Positions 1 to 7,641 of a stretch of 10,995 nt of DNA are shown here, in pieces; within the stretch, counting starts at the first letter, position 1; the number at the start of each line of letters is the position of its first letter. The stretch covers positions 1 through 10,995 of the forward strand of contig CAKZOF010000380.1 in NCBI GenBank assembly GCA_937135995.1, written 5' to 3'. This DNA comes from an uncultured Pyrinomonas sp. (GTDB lineage: Bacteria; Acidobacteriota; Blastocatellia; Pyrinomonadales; Pyrinomonadaceae). A program made the position numbers and the translations under genes. The notes beneath the pieces were generated by a model. It was not told where the DNA came from, searched no databases, and saw nothing but the letters and a program-made list of their open reading frames with translations.

Positions 1-72
1 AGTCCGTTGCCCGCTCCCGAAGAGCTGTACACGGACGTTTACGCCAACCCGCCGAAGAAGCCAACGGGTTGA
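1..72 (+). CDS. pdhA: Pyruvate dehydrogenase E1 component alpha subunit, C-terminal end (partial)
   Basis: The window opens inside this gene; only the last 23 codons and a TGA stop are visible. The translated tail contains [10 protein letters not shown], which resembles the C-terminal end of ThDP-dependent E1 alpha subunits (the '...EELYTDVYA' tail). Directly downstream lie E1 beta and E2 genes on the same strand, in the usual alpha-beta-E2 order of a 2-oxoacid dehydrogenase operon. In the family, E1 alpha binds thiamine diphosphate and contributes half of each active site of the alpha2beta2 E1 enzyme, which decarboxylates pyruvate and passes the acetyl group to the E2 lipoyl arm. None of the cofactor-binding region is in view, so the identity rests on the tail plus context. 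Acetoin or branched-chain E1 alpha is possible but less likely. Confidence 0.75.
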   Translation, partial: SPLPAPEELYTDVYANPPKKPTG

Positions 73-124
73 AGCGGTCCGATGTTTCGTTGATTCGCTC
101 GCTAGTTCGTCCCTTTTTACATCT

Positions 125-129
125 GGAGG
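125..129 (+). promoter_or_regulatory. Ribosome binding site of E1 beta
   Basis: GGAGG lies 10 bases before the ATG at 140. It is a strong Shine-Dalgarno match and supports that start. The 67-base gap after the E1 alpha stop shows no terminator, so the two genes are probably co-transcribed. Confidence 0.7.
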
Positions 130-139
130 TCTCGATCCG

Positions 140-1120
140 ATGCCTGTGCTCACCATGCGCGAAGCTCTCAACCAAGCTTTGCGCGAAGAGATGCGCCGCG
201 ACGAAAGCGTCTTTTTGATGGGCGAAGAGGTCGGCGCTTACGAAGGTGCCTACAAAGTTTCGAAGGGGTTGCTCGCCGAGTTCGGCCCGAAGCGCGTCAT
301 CGACACGCCCATCAGCGAACTCGGCTTTGCCGGTCTCGGCGTCGGCGCGGCCATGGTCGGCTTGCGCCCCGTGATCGAGTTCATGACTTTCAACTTCTCG
401 ATTCTCGCCACCGATCAGATCATCAACTCGGCGGCCAAGATGCTCTACATGTCGGGCGGACAGTTCAAGGTGCCAATCGTCTTTCGCGGACCGAACGGCT
501 CGGCTTATCAGGTATCTTCGCAACACTCGCAAGCGCTGGAATCTTGGTACGCGCACTTTCCGGGGCTGAAAGTGGTCATGCCCTCGACGCCAGCCGACGC
601 CAAGGGGCTGTTGAAGAGCGCCATCCGAGACGACGATCCAGTCATCTTCATGGAGCAAGAGAGACTATACGGAACCAAAGGCGAAGTTCCCGAAGACGAA
701 GACTTCACTATTCCGCTCGGCGTCGCCGACGTCAAACGCGAAGGCACGGATGTGACCATCGTCGCCCGTTCGCTCATGGTTCCAGTGGCCCTGCGCGCTG
801 CCGAAGAACTCGAAAAACAGGGCATCTCGTGCGAAGTCATCGACCCACGGACCATTCGCCCGCTCGACATCGAAACCATCGTCAGATCCGTGCAGAAAAC
901 CAACCGCATCGTCATCGCCGAAGAGTCTCATCCGTTTTGTGGCGTCGGCGCTGAGATCAGCGCCGAAGTCGTCGAGCGCGCCTTCGATTATCTGGACGCG
1001 CCGCCGCGCCGCGTCTCGGGCGCCGATGCGCCGATGCCGTACGCGAAGAATCTCGAAAGCTTGGCCATCCCGGATGTCGCGCGCATCGTCGCCGCCGTGC
1101 GCGAAGTGACCTACACGTGA
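140..1120 (+). CDS. pdhB: Pyruvate dehydrogenase E1 component beta subunit
   Basis: 326 residues, the usual length for E1 beta. With E1 alpha it forms the ThDP-dependent E1 of the pyruvate dehydrogenase complex (cytoplasm), which decarboxylates pyruvate and reductively acetylates the lipoyl group on E2. Visible landmarks are the N-terminal [11 protein letters not shown] segment, MGEEVG near residue 27, [11 protein letters not shown] with Glu60 (the conserved Glu expected to contact the ThDP aminopyrimidine), and [20 protein letters not shown] with His129 in the conserved active-site loop. The C-terminal transketolase-type domain includes [10 protein letters not shown] and [12 protein letters not shown]. 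The reading frame is intact and the start is set by a good Shine-Dalgarno at 125-129. It sits between E1 alpha and E2. Acetoin dehydrogenase and branched-chain E1 beta are close relatives, but the operon fits PDH best. Confidence 0.93.
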   Translation: MPVLTMREALNQALREEMRRDESVFLMGEEVGAYEGAYKVSKGLLAEFGPKRVIDTPISELGFAGLGVGAAMVGLRPVIEFMTFNFSILATDQIINSAAKMLYMSGGQFKVPIVFRGPNGSAYQVSSQHSQALESWYAHFPGLKVVMPSTPADAKGLLKSAIRDDDPVIFMEQERLYGTKGEVPEDEDFTIPLGVADVKREGTDVTIVARSLMVPVALRAAEELEKQGISCEVIDPRTIRPLDIETIVRSVQKTNRIVIAEESHPFCGVGAEISAEVVERAFDYLDAPPRRVSGADAPMPYAKNLESLAIPDVARIVAAVREVTYT

Positions 1121-1180
1121 AGAGGGCGAACTGGGTGACGAGCTTTCCGCTGTGCCCTGCTTGAAATCTTTCGAGTTCCC

Positions 1181-1188
1181 GAGGAGAG
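1181..1188 (+). promoter_or_regulatory. Ribosome binding site that fixes the E2 start
   Basis: GAGGAGAG sits immediately before the ATG at 1191. It favours that ATG over the TTG/GTG-type starts further upstream in the same frame, and the protein then begins MATKIVMPKLSPTM, exactly as lipoyl domains of E2 usually begin. Confidence 0.75.
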
Positions 1189-1190
1189 AA

Positions 1191-2493
1191 ATGGCAACCA
1201 AGATCGTCATGCCTAAGCTTTCTCCGACCATGGAGGAAGGACAACTGGCGCGTTGGCTCAAAAAGGAAGGCGATTCGATCTCTGCCGGCGAAACCATCGC
1301 CGAAGTCGACACCGACAAAGCGACCATGGAGGTAACCGCCAACGCCTCCGGCGTCTTGCGCAAGATACTGGTTCACGAGGGCGAGTCGGTGCCGCTCGGC
1401 CACACGATCGCCATCGTCGGCGAGGCTGACGAGGACATCTCCGCGCTGCTGGCCGAAGTCGGAGGCAAGCCGAACGGCGGCGCACAACCAGCTAAGCAGG
1501 TCGAACCGAAGCCAGAACCGCCTCTGGCCGAAGCCCGTTCCGAGGCGCGCGAACGCTCGCCTGAACCGGCTCGCAGCAACGGCGAACAAGCGGGCCAACG
1601 CATCTTCGTCTCTCCTATCGCCGCACGCATGGCCGCCGAAGCCGGGATCAACCTGCGCGCGCTCAAAGGCAGCGGTCCCGGCGGCAGGATCATCAAGCGC
1701 GATATCGAAGCGGCTATTCGGGCGAGCCGCCAAGCCGTGCCAGCAACCGAAACCACGCCGACGGTGGGAGCCCCGCCGCCGACGCTCGAACGTCCGGCGG
1801 TGAGCGAAGCGGCTCCTTACGAAGAGGTCCCCATCACCGAGATGCGCCGGACCATTGCGCGCCGCCTGACCTCTTCGCTCGGCCCCGTGCCACATTTCTT
1901 CTTGACGGCCGAGATCGAGATGGACCGTGCGATGGAACTGCGCCGTTCGCTCAACGAACTCGATCCCGAACTCAAGATCAGCGTCAACGACATCATCGTC
2001 AAAGTGGCCGCCGTCGCCTTGATGCAACACCCGCAGGTCAATGCCTCGTTTCAAGACAAGACCATTCGCTACTACAAACAGGCAGACGTTGGCGTCGCCG
2101 TCGCGCTCGAAGACGGTTTGATCACGCCCGTCGTGCGCGCGGCCAACTTGAAGAGCATCGGCGCGATTAGCCGCGAAATACGCGAACTAGCCGAACGCGC
2201 GCGCGCGCAAACTCAAGCCCGAAGAGTACACGGGCGCGACTTTCTCCGTGAGCAACCTCGGCATGTTCGGCATCGATGAGTTCACGGCGATCATCAATCC
2301 GCCCGAAGCGGCCATCCTCGCCGTGGGCGCCGTCACCGCTAAACCGGTCGTGCGCGATGGCGAGATCGTTATCCGGCAGATGATGCGCGTGACGCTGTCG
2401 TGCGACCACCGCCTCATCGACGGAGCGACCGGAGCGCAATTCCTGCAAACTTTCAAGAAGATTTTGGAAAATCCGTTGCGCTTGCTGGTCTAA
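1191..2493 (+). pseudogene. pdhC: Pyruvate dehydrogenase E2 (dihydrolipoamide acetyltransferase), frameshifted
   Basis: E2 is the core of the PDH complex and transfers acetyl from its lipoyl arm to CoA. Reading from the ATG at 1191, residues 1-80 are a lipoyl domain with the lipoylation motif DTDKATMEV (Lys43). A Pro/Ala/Glu-rich linker follows, then a peripheral subunit-binding domain (about 139-176, VSPIAARMAAEAGI...GPGGRI), then the catalytic domain from about 210. At 2196-2208 the frame is lost in an alternating CG tract. The first piece then runs 22 unrelated residues to a stop at 2277-2279 (362 aa). The true continuation resumes at 2209 in another frame (KLKPEEYTGATFS...SNLGMFGIDEF) and ends at 2493. 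It carries the catalytic motif DHRLIDG (His407 and Asp411 in the repaired protein). Repaired by two bases, the protein is 434 aa, normal for a one-lipoyl E2. As read, the translated product lacks the catalytic His. This could be a true mutation, slippage or a sequence error. Confidence 0.85.
2196..2208 (+). repeat. Alternating CG tract at the E2 frameshift point
   Basis: Thirteen bases of alternating C and G, (CG)6C, lie between the codon for Glu335 and the AAA of KLKPEEY. Thirteen is not a multiple of three. A tract of 15, one CG unit longer, would read Arg-Ala-Arg-Ala-Arg and join the two halves of E2 exactly. A tract of 12 would also restore frame, with one fewer residue. Confidence 0.85.
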
Positions 2494-2707
2494 CCGCAAC
2501 GTTTGGAATCAACGGGAAACAAGGTTTGAGAACGGTGAAAGAACAAGAACAGCAGGCTAAAGAACGCAAGTAACTTGAATCGCCCGCGCCGTAGCAAGAC
2601 GCCGAAGAAGCGGGCGAGAAGGACTTGCAAGCCGGCGAGGGCACAGGCGCTCGCGCCGGAGGGTTCTCAACAGTACAGCTAGAGTCAGCGTTCAAAGGAG
2701 AGCGCGA

Positions 2708-2888
2708 TCAAAAGTCCTTCGGGCGGCGGGCAGCAAGCTTTTGAAGTCAGTGTTTGCGGCTCGCGCCGCGCGCGACCTTTCGGCAGAGCATCGCCCCCAC
2801 GACGGGCGGTGCTGGTCCGGTGTACCTACGGTAGGCACGGGCAAATCTCCGGCAGCAACCCGAAGGGGTGTCACTGCTTGCCGTTTTT
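2708..2888 (+). promoter_or_regulatory. Candidate structured RNA leader upstream of the EamA gene
   Basis: Four foldable elements follow one another. TCAAAAG (2708-2714) is complementary to CTTTTGA (2738-2744). AGCATCGCCC (2787-2796) pairs with GGGCGGTGCT (2804-2813) over 10 bp with one G-U, around a 7-base loop. An imperfect dyad centred on CCTACGGTAGG follows (about 2817-2840). Last is a bulged hairpin ending in T5 (2840-2888), only 25 bases before the transporter start. Hairpins followed by a terminator just ahead of a transporter gene is the layout of an attenuator or riboswitch. I could not match it to a riboswitch class I know, and G+C-rich DNA gives hairpins by chance, so this is an inference. 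Confidence 0.3.
2840..2888 (+). terminator. Possible intrinsic terminator or attenuator before the EamA gene
   Basis: GGCAA (2840-2844) pairs with TTGCC (2878-2882), GCAG (2852-2855) with CTGC (2874-2877), and ACCC (2858-2861) with GGGT (2866-2869). The 3' sides of the first two helices are contiguous and are followed by G and TTTTT (2884-2888). The 7-base bulge on the 5' side weakens it. It could end pdh operon transcription or act as an attenuator for the next gene. Confidence 0.35.
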
Positions 2889-2912
2889 GTATTTCGAGCG
2901 TTCATTTAGGCG

Positions 2913-3878
2913 TTGCGTTTCATCGAAACAGAACCGACGACGCGACGAGCATTGTGGCAGCAGGCCAAACCGCACCTTGCGCTCACGCTCGTGCAGTTGA
3001 TGTTCGGCACGTGGCCCATCTTCGGCAAAGTGGCGCTTCGTTCGCTGCCGAGCACGGGGTTGGTCACGTTTCGCGTCGTCGGCGCGGCTGTTGCGCTCGC
3101 GCTGCTGCAGGGCGGGCGTACGCACCTAGCGCGCATCGAGCGCCGCGATTTGTGGCGACTTGGGCTATGCAGTCTGTTCGGCGTCGTCCTCAATCAATTC
3201 CTCTTCGTCAAGGGGCTCGAACTCTCTACGGCCATCAACGCGACGCTGCTCGGAACGGCCATCCCCGTGTTCGCGTTGCTGGCGAGCGTAGCGCTCGGCA
3301 TCGAAAAGCTCACGGCGAGCAAACTCTTCGGCATCGTGCTGGCGGCGGCGGGCGTGCTCTACTTGGTCGATCCGCTGCGCGGCGATTTTTCCAACGCAAC
3401 GACGCTCGGCAATCTACTGCTCGTCACCAACACCTTCTTCTACGGTTCGTACATTGCGCTCGCGCAAGACCTCATCCGCCGCTACGGCGCGCTGACGGTG
3501 ACGGCCCTGATCTTCATTCTCGGCAGTCTCGTGACGCTTCCCATCGGCCTCTACCAGCTCAGCGATTTTTCGTTCGCCGCTCTCGGCTGGAACGTGTGGC
3601 TGATAGTCGCTTACATTGTGCTCGTGCCGACCGTCGGTGCGTACTACCTCAACGCTTGGGCGCTGGGGCGCGTCGCTCCATCGAGCGTCGCAATCTACAT
3701 CTATCTACAGCCGCTGATCTCGTTCGCTGTGGCGCCGCTCGTTCTCGGCGAACGCATCGACCACCGCGCGTGGGTCGCCGCGGCGCTGATCTTCGCTGGC
3801 GTCGCCATTGTCACGCGCGGCGCACGCAACCGCATCGTGCAAGAGATATCCGAGTGCCCCGATGCCTTCGGACGCTGA
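2913..3878 (+). CDS. EamA/DMT-superfamily membrane transporter
   Basis: 321 residues, the usual length for a ten-helix drug/metabolite transporter of the inner membrane. Two tandem EamA repeats are visible. The first runs from about residue 21 to 152 and ends with STAINATLLGTAIPVF...EKLTASKLFGIVLAAAGVLYL. The second runs from about 165 to 302 and ends with PSSVAIYIYLQPLISF...GERIDHRAWVAAALIFAGVAIV. The repeated pattern of a proline-containing helix, then GE/IEK, then the last helix is the family hallmark. The substrate cannot be told; the family exports amino acids, metabolites and drugs. An in-frame TAG at 2907 limits the start: TTG at 2913 keeps helix 1 whole, and TTG at 2952 is the alternative. 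Neither has a good Shine-Dalgarno. It stands alone behind a hairpin-rich gap. Confidence 0.85.
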   Translation: MRFIETEPTTRRALWQQAKPHLALTLVQLMFGTWPIFGKVALRSLPSTGLVTFRVVGAAVALALLQGGRTHLARIERRDLWRLGLCSLFGVVLNQFLFVKGLELSTAINATLLGTAIPVFALLASVALGIEKLTASKLFGIVLAAAGVLYLVDPLRGDFSNATTLGNLLLVTNTFFYGSYIALAQDLIRRYGALTVTALIFILGSLVTLPIGLYQLSDFSFAALGWNVWLIVAYIVLVPTVGAYYLNAWALGRVAPSSVAIYIYLQPLISFAVAPLVLGERIDHRAWVAAALIFAGVAIVTRGARNRIVQEISECPDAFGR

Positions 3879-4012
3879 GCCGCTAGCGAACAGCCACCAA
3901 GAAGCGCTTATCCTCTGATCCAGCTGTGGGTTTGCACACCGAATCGAAGAGACTGTTCGGACGCGCCCAAAGCATGGGGGCTGGATAGATCGCTCTCGCC
4001 GTTCATCCCTTG

Positions 4013-4021
4013 TGCTATCAT
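4013..4021 (+). promoter_or_regulatory. Candidate extended -10 promoter of the CDF gene
   Basis: TGCTATCAT matches the extended -10 pattern TGnTATAAT at all but one hexamer position. It overlaps the ATG at 4020, so transcription would begin near 4028-4029. That would make the ATG at 4032 almost leaderless and exclude the one at 4020. No -35 match is seen, which extended -10 promoters tolerate. Confidence 0.3.
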
Positions 4022-4937
4022 GCGGACGTCGATGACCGCCTCGTTCGAACCGCACACCTCGCTGTCGCTCGCCGAAGAATCGCGCGCCAAGAATCGTGCG
4101 GCGCGACTATCGGTGGCGATCGCGTCTCTGCTGGTCGCCCTCAAAGCGGTCACCGCTTGGGTGACCGGCTCGATCAGCGTGTGGGCTTCGGTGCTCGATT
4201 CGACCATGGACATCTTTGCCTCGGCGATCAATTTCGTCGCCGTGCGCGCGGCAGCGCGTCCTGCCGACGAGGATCACGCCTATGGTCACGGCAAAGCCGA
4301 ATCCCTAGCCGGACTCTTTCAAGCTGGCGTCATCTCGGCTTCAGGCTTCTTTCTGATCGTGGAAGCGCTGCGCCGCATTGCGATGCCGCGCCCCGTTGCC
4401 TCGACCAAACTCGGTATTGCGGCGATGATCGTCGCGAGCGTGGTCAGCGCGGTGCTCGTCGCCCGCTTGCGGCGCGTCGCGCGCGCCACCGATTCGCCCG
4501 CATTGCACGCGGATGCCTTCCACTACTTGACAGACATCTGGACCAACCTCGGAGCGCTGGTCGCGCTCGTCTTGGTCGCGCAGACCGGATGGCTGCTGGC
4601 AGATCCTCTCATCTCGTTGGCGATTTCGCTCTACATCATCTGGTCGGCGGCGCGCGTCGGCAAAGAATCGGTTGACGTGCTGATGGACCGGCGGCTGCCG
4701 GTTGACGTCGATGAAAGAGTGGCGGCCATCATTAACCGCTACCGCGATCAGGGAGTGCGCGGTTTTCACGATCTGCGTACGCGGCGCTCAGGTTCGATCA
4801 AGTTCATCGACCTTCATCTCGAAGTGGACCGTCGGATGCGGCTCGACGAAGCGCACGAGCTTACAGTCAAAGTCTTGCGCGCCATCGAAGAGGAGATCCC
4901 ACGGGCGCGGGTGCAAATTCACACCGACCCGGTCTGA
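4020..4937 (+). CDS. Cation diffusion facilitator, FieF-like divalent metal efflux transporter
   Basis: 305 residues from the first ATG (301 from the ATG at 4032). It is an inner-membrane proton antiporter expected to export Zn2+, Fe2+ or Cd2+. Residues align with E. coli FieF at constant offsets. Site A is Asp60, Asp64, His168 and Asp172, with the DSTMD and HYLTD spacing of FieF. Site B is Asp83, His86 and His90 in PADEDHAYGHGKAE. The cytoplasmic domain keeps His250 (FHDLRTR), His266 (LHLEVD), His279 (EAH), His301 and Asp303 (IHTDPV), which match the regulatory binuclear site. The all-Asp/His site A is the FieF type rather than the HD-HD type of strict zinc exporters; exact metal choice is inferred. 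Neither start has a Shine-Dalgarno. No metal-responsive regulator is adjacent. Confidence 0.92.
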   Translation: MRTSMTASFEPHTSLSLAEESRAKNRAARLSVAIASLLVALKAVTAWVTGSISVWASVLDSTMDIFASAINFVAVRAAARPADEDHAYGHGKAESLAGLFQAGVISASGFFLIVEALRRIAMPRPVASTKLGIAAMIVASVVSAVLVARLRRVARATDSPALHADAFHYLTDIWTNLGALVALVLVAQTGWLLADPLISLAISLYIIWSAARVGKESVDVLMDRRLPVDVDERVAAIINRYRDQGVRGFHDLRTRRSGSIKFIDLHLEVDRRMRLDEAHELTVKVLRAIEEEIPRARVQIHTDPV

Positions 4938-5067
4938 ACAGTTTTTGCCAACGCCGCTAGTTTTCTTCGGCGGGCGCTCTGTCTCCCGAGAAGCAGGCGA
5001 ACGATTCTTCACCGAAGGGATGGCAAAGAAAGCCCTTTGACGCGAAGGTTTCAGCCCTGCCCGCTGA

Positions 5068-7641
5068 TCACGCCATTCGGCGTGCGCCGCGCCGTGGCGC
5101 TCGTCGTTCCGCTTCGCGGCGCAACTCGTAAAGCTTCATCAACGCCTCGACCGGCGCGAGCGCATCCAAATCGAGGCTGAGCAACATATCGATCAACGGT
5201 TCGACGCACCCACTCGGGCCCGTTTCGGTCTCAGCTCTTCCGGTAGCCTCTCTCTTTTCGTAGGAGGCGAGCAACTCGTTGGCGCGACGCACGACCGGCG
5301 GCGGGAGTCCAGCCAGTTTTGCGGCATAGACGCCGTAACTGCGTTCGGCGCTGCCCGGCGCGATGCGATAGAGGAAGACGATCTCGCCGCCTCGTTCAGC
5401 CGTTTCCACATGGAAGTTCTGCAGGCGCGGGAGCAGAGATTCGAGTTCCGTCAGTTCGTGGTAGTGTGTGGCAAAGAGCGTGCGGCAGCCGAGTTGCGGA
5501 TGGTTGTGCACGTATTCGATCACGGCGCGCGCCACTGCCAACCCATCGTAAGTCGAGGTACCACGTCCGAGCTCATCGAAGAGCACGAGCGAGCGCGGGC
5601 TGGCTTGGTGCAGGATGCGCGCCGTCTCAACCATTTCGGTCATGAAAGTTGATTCGCCGCTGCCGATGCGATCGTACAGACCGGCGCGCGTGAAGATCCG
5701 ATCGCAGATGCCGATCTCAGCGCTCGTTGCTGGAACGAACGAACCGATCTGGGCCAGCAACACGATGAGCGCGATCTGGCGCATGTAAGTCGTCTTGCCC
5801 GACATGTTCGGCCCCGTGATCAGCGCGATCAGCGGTCCATCGTCGCCGAGATGAACGTCGTTGGCGACGAAGCGTTCCGGGCCGAGGCGGCGTTCGAGCA
5901 CCGGGTGGCGTCCGGCCTCGATCCTGATGCGCCGCCCCTCGACGACGCGCGGGCGAACGTAACCGTACTCCACAGCGACTTCGGCCAGCGCGGCGATCGC
6001 GTCGAGTTGAGCGAGCGCCGAAGCAGCGGCCATGATCTCTTCGCGCGCGTTGCCGACGGCGGCGCACACTCGCCGGAAGAGGCTCGTCTCCAGTTCCTCG
6101 ATGCGCGCTTCGGCGCGCACGACCATGGTCTCGTACTCTTTGAGTTCCAGCGTCACGAAACGCTCGGCGTTGACCAGCGTCTGTTTGCGCGTGTAGTCGG
6201 CGGGCACCAGATGCAGGTTCGGGCGCGTCACCTCGATGTAGTAGCCGAAGACCTTGTTGTATCCAACGCGCAGGCTCTTGATACCAGTGCGCGCCCGTTC
6301 GCGCGCCTCCAACTCGCTCAGGTAGCGCTGGCCGTCGCGCAGTAGCGCACGCAACTGGTCCAGTTCTTCTGAAAAGCCCTCGCGGATCACATTGGCTCCG
6401 CGCCCCGTCTGCAACATCTCGTCCGAAATGGCGCGCCGAATGGTCTCCACCGCCGCCCGGCATTCAGGCAAAGCGGCGAGCACCGGTGCGAAGCGCCTTC
6501 GTTCTCGTTGCAACACGGCCCGCACGCGCGGCACCGCTTCCAGACTCTGAGCCAGCGAAAGAAGCTCGAGCGGCGTAGCAGAAGCCGAGCGGGCGCGCGC
6601 CGAAAGGCGCTCTAGGTCATGCACCGTAGCGAGCGTCGCGTGTTCGATGAACCATTCGACGTAACTCTGTCGGCGGATGATTTCGGCGACATCGAGCAAG
6701 GGCTGGCGCAACCACCGGCGCAGCAGTCTTCCGCCCATCGGCGTGCGCGTGCGGTCGAGCAGCGCGAGCAGCGTGGAATCGGCCGTCGTGCTCTCGAATA
6801 TCTCCAACGCGCGCACGGTCTGCGGGTCGAGCGTCATGAAGTTGTCCGCATCGTAACGCCGCAAGCGCGTCAAGTGGTCGATGGCGACCGATTGCGTGTC
6901 GCGCAAATAGGCGAGGATGGCGCCAGCGGCGCGCGCGGCAAGCGGCGCGTCCTCGAGGTCGAAAGCGCGTAGCGTGCGCGCGCCAAAATGGCGAAGCAAC
7001 TCCAACGAGTCGAAGAGCGCAGCATCCAAACGCATGACGAATCCCGGCGTTTCGGTCTGCGGAAAAGGCTGGTCTCGCGCGATCAAGATTTCGGCGGGCG
7101 AGATGCGTTGCAGTTCAGCCACGGCGCCACCGAGATCGATCTCGGTGGCGGCGAAATCTCCGGTGGAAACGTCCGCGTAAGCGATGCCAGCGCGTCGCTC
7201 GTCGGCCACGTAAGCGGCCAAGTAATTGTTCGCTTTGCTTTCGAGCAATCCGGGCTCGATGACGGTGCCGGGTGTAACGATGCGCACCACGTCACGCGCG
7301 ATCAACCTTTTGCCCTTGGCGGGAGCTTCTTCCAACTGCTCGCAGATGGCGACGCGGTAGCCGCGCCCGATGAGCGTCGCCAGATGCCTTTCGAGACTCT
7401 GGTGCGGGATGCCGGCCAGCGGCACGCGCAGGTGCTTGCCCATCGGTTTTGATGTGAGGACGATGTCCAACTCGCGCGCGAGCGTGAGCGCGTCGTCGTC
7501 GAACGCTTCGTAGAAATCGCCGATGCGAAAAAGAAGCAGCGCGTCTTTGTGCCGCCTCTTGATTTCGAGATACTGCTTGCGCAGCGGTGGTGTGGCCGTC
7601 GTCATCTCGATCGCGTACTTCGCTCGGTCGCCCGCCGCCAT
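5068..7641 (-). CDS. mutS: DNA mismatch repair ATPase MutS
   Basis: 857 residues, full length for MutS1, which recognises mismatches and small loops and recruits MutL. Domain I carries the mismatch-wedging Phe-x-Glu as GDFYEAF (Phe43, Glu45). The connector, lever and clamp regions follow, with the clamp segment YIEVTRPNLHLVP in place. The ATPase has Walker A GPNMSGKTT (Lys616), Walker B/ABC signature DELGRGTSTYDGLA (Asp689-Glu690) and the helix-turn-helix region ERSYGVYAAKLAGLPPPVV. The short C-terminal extension (SLDLDALAPVEALMKLYELR) matches the usual dimerisation tail. The ATG at 7641 overlaps the stop of the upstream nuclease gene in TGATG, implying translational coupling. Met13 (7605) is an alternative, giving the common MTTATPPLRKQYLEIK start. 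No mutL is in the window. The frame is unbroken. Confidence 0.97.
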   Translation of the reverse strand: MAAGDRAKYAIEMTTATPPLRKQYLEIKRRHKDALLLFRIGDFYEAFDDDALTLARELDIVLTSKPMGKHLRVPLAGIPHQSLERHLATLIGRGYRVAICEQLEEAPAKGKRLIARDVVRIVTPGTVIEPGLLESKANNYLAAYVADERRAGIAYADVSTGDFAATEIDLGGAVAELQRISPAEILIARDQPFPQTETPGFVMRLDAALFDSLELLRHFGARTLRAFDLEDAPLAARAAGAILAYLRDTQSVAIDHLTRLRRYDADNFMTLDPQTVRALEIFESTTADSTLLALLDRTRTPMGGRLLRRWLRQPLLDVAEIIRRQSYVEWFIEHATLATVHDLERLSARARSASATPLELLSLAQSLEAVPRVRAVLQRERRRFAPVLAALPECRAAVETIRRAISDEMLQTGRGANVIREGFSEELDQLRALLRDGQRYLSELEARERARTGIKSLRVGYNKVFGYYIEVTRPNLHLVPADYTRKQTLVNAERFVTLELKEYETMVVRAEARIEELETSLFRRVCAAVGNAREEIMAAASALAQLDAIAALAEVAVEYGYVRPRVVEGRRIRIEAGRHPVLERRLGPERFVANDVHLGDDGPLIALITGPNMSGKTTYMRQIALIVLLAQIGSFVPATSAEIGICDRIFTRAGLYDRIGSGESTFMTEMVETARILHQASPRSLVLFDELGRGTSTYDGLAVARAVIEYVHNHPQLGCRTLFATHYHELTELESLLPRLQNFHVETAERGGEIVFLYRIAPGSAERSYGVYAAKLAGLPPPVVRRANELLASYEKREATGRAETETGPSGCVEPLIDMLLSLDLDALAPVEALMKLYELRREAERRAPRRGARRMA

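Larger units (their letters stand above)
2494..2912. other. Intergenic gap between E2 and the EamA gene
   Basis: These 419 bases hold no open frame I can defend; long frames crossing it give Arg/Cys/His-rich translations typical of shadows. The right half is rich in inverted repeats, described separately. The left half (2535-2744) has one plus-strand frame that reads protein-like but carries stops at 2571 and 2592, so at most it is a gene remnant. No clear -35/-10 promoter for the EamA gene was found. Confidence 0.6.

Noticed and set aside
2196..2208. A mutator state (loss of mismatch repair) as the reason for the E2 slip.
   Set aside because: mutS in the same window is intact with all key motifs; nothing here supports a repair defect.
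2248..2493. The 3' piece of E2 as an independent gene starting at GTG 2248.
   Set aside because: It begins inside the conserved SNLGMFGI segment, has no Shine-Dalgarno, and its frame extends upstream through E2 sequence to 2209; it is the tail of the broken E2.
2787..2840. Guanidine-II (mini-ykkC) riboswitch, because two adjacent hairpins both carry ACGR in or near their loops upstream of a DMT-superfamily gene.
   Set aside because: In that class ACGR is a tetraloop closed by a base pair; here the flanking bases are C/C and T/T, so the loops do not form correctly.
2741..3886. A 381-codon plus-strand frame overlapping the EamA gene.
   Set aside because: Its translation is Arg/His/Cys-rich without domain features, while the overlapping frame from 2913 is a clear ten-helix transporter; it is a shadow.
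4923..4946. Intrinsic terminator at the end of the CDF gene (ACCG/CGGT stem, then T5).
   Set aside because: The stem is only 4 bp, lies inside the coding sequence and is 7 bases from the T-run; too weak to call.
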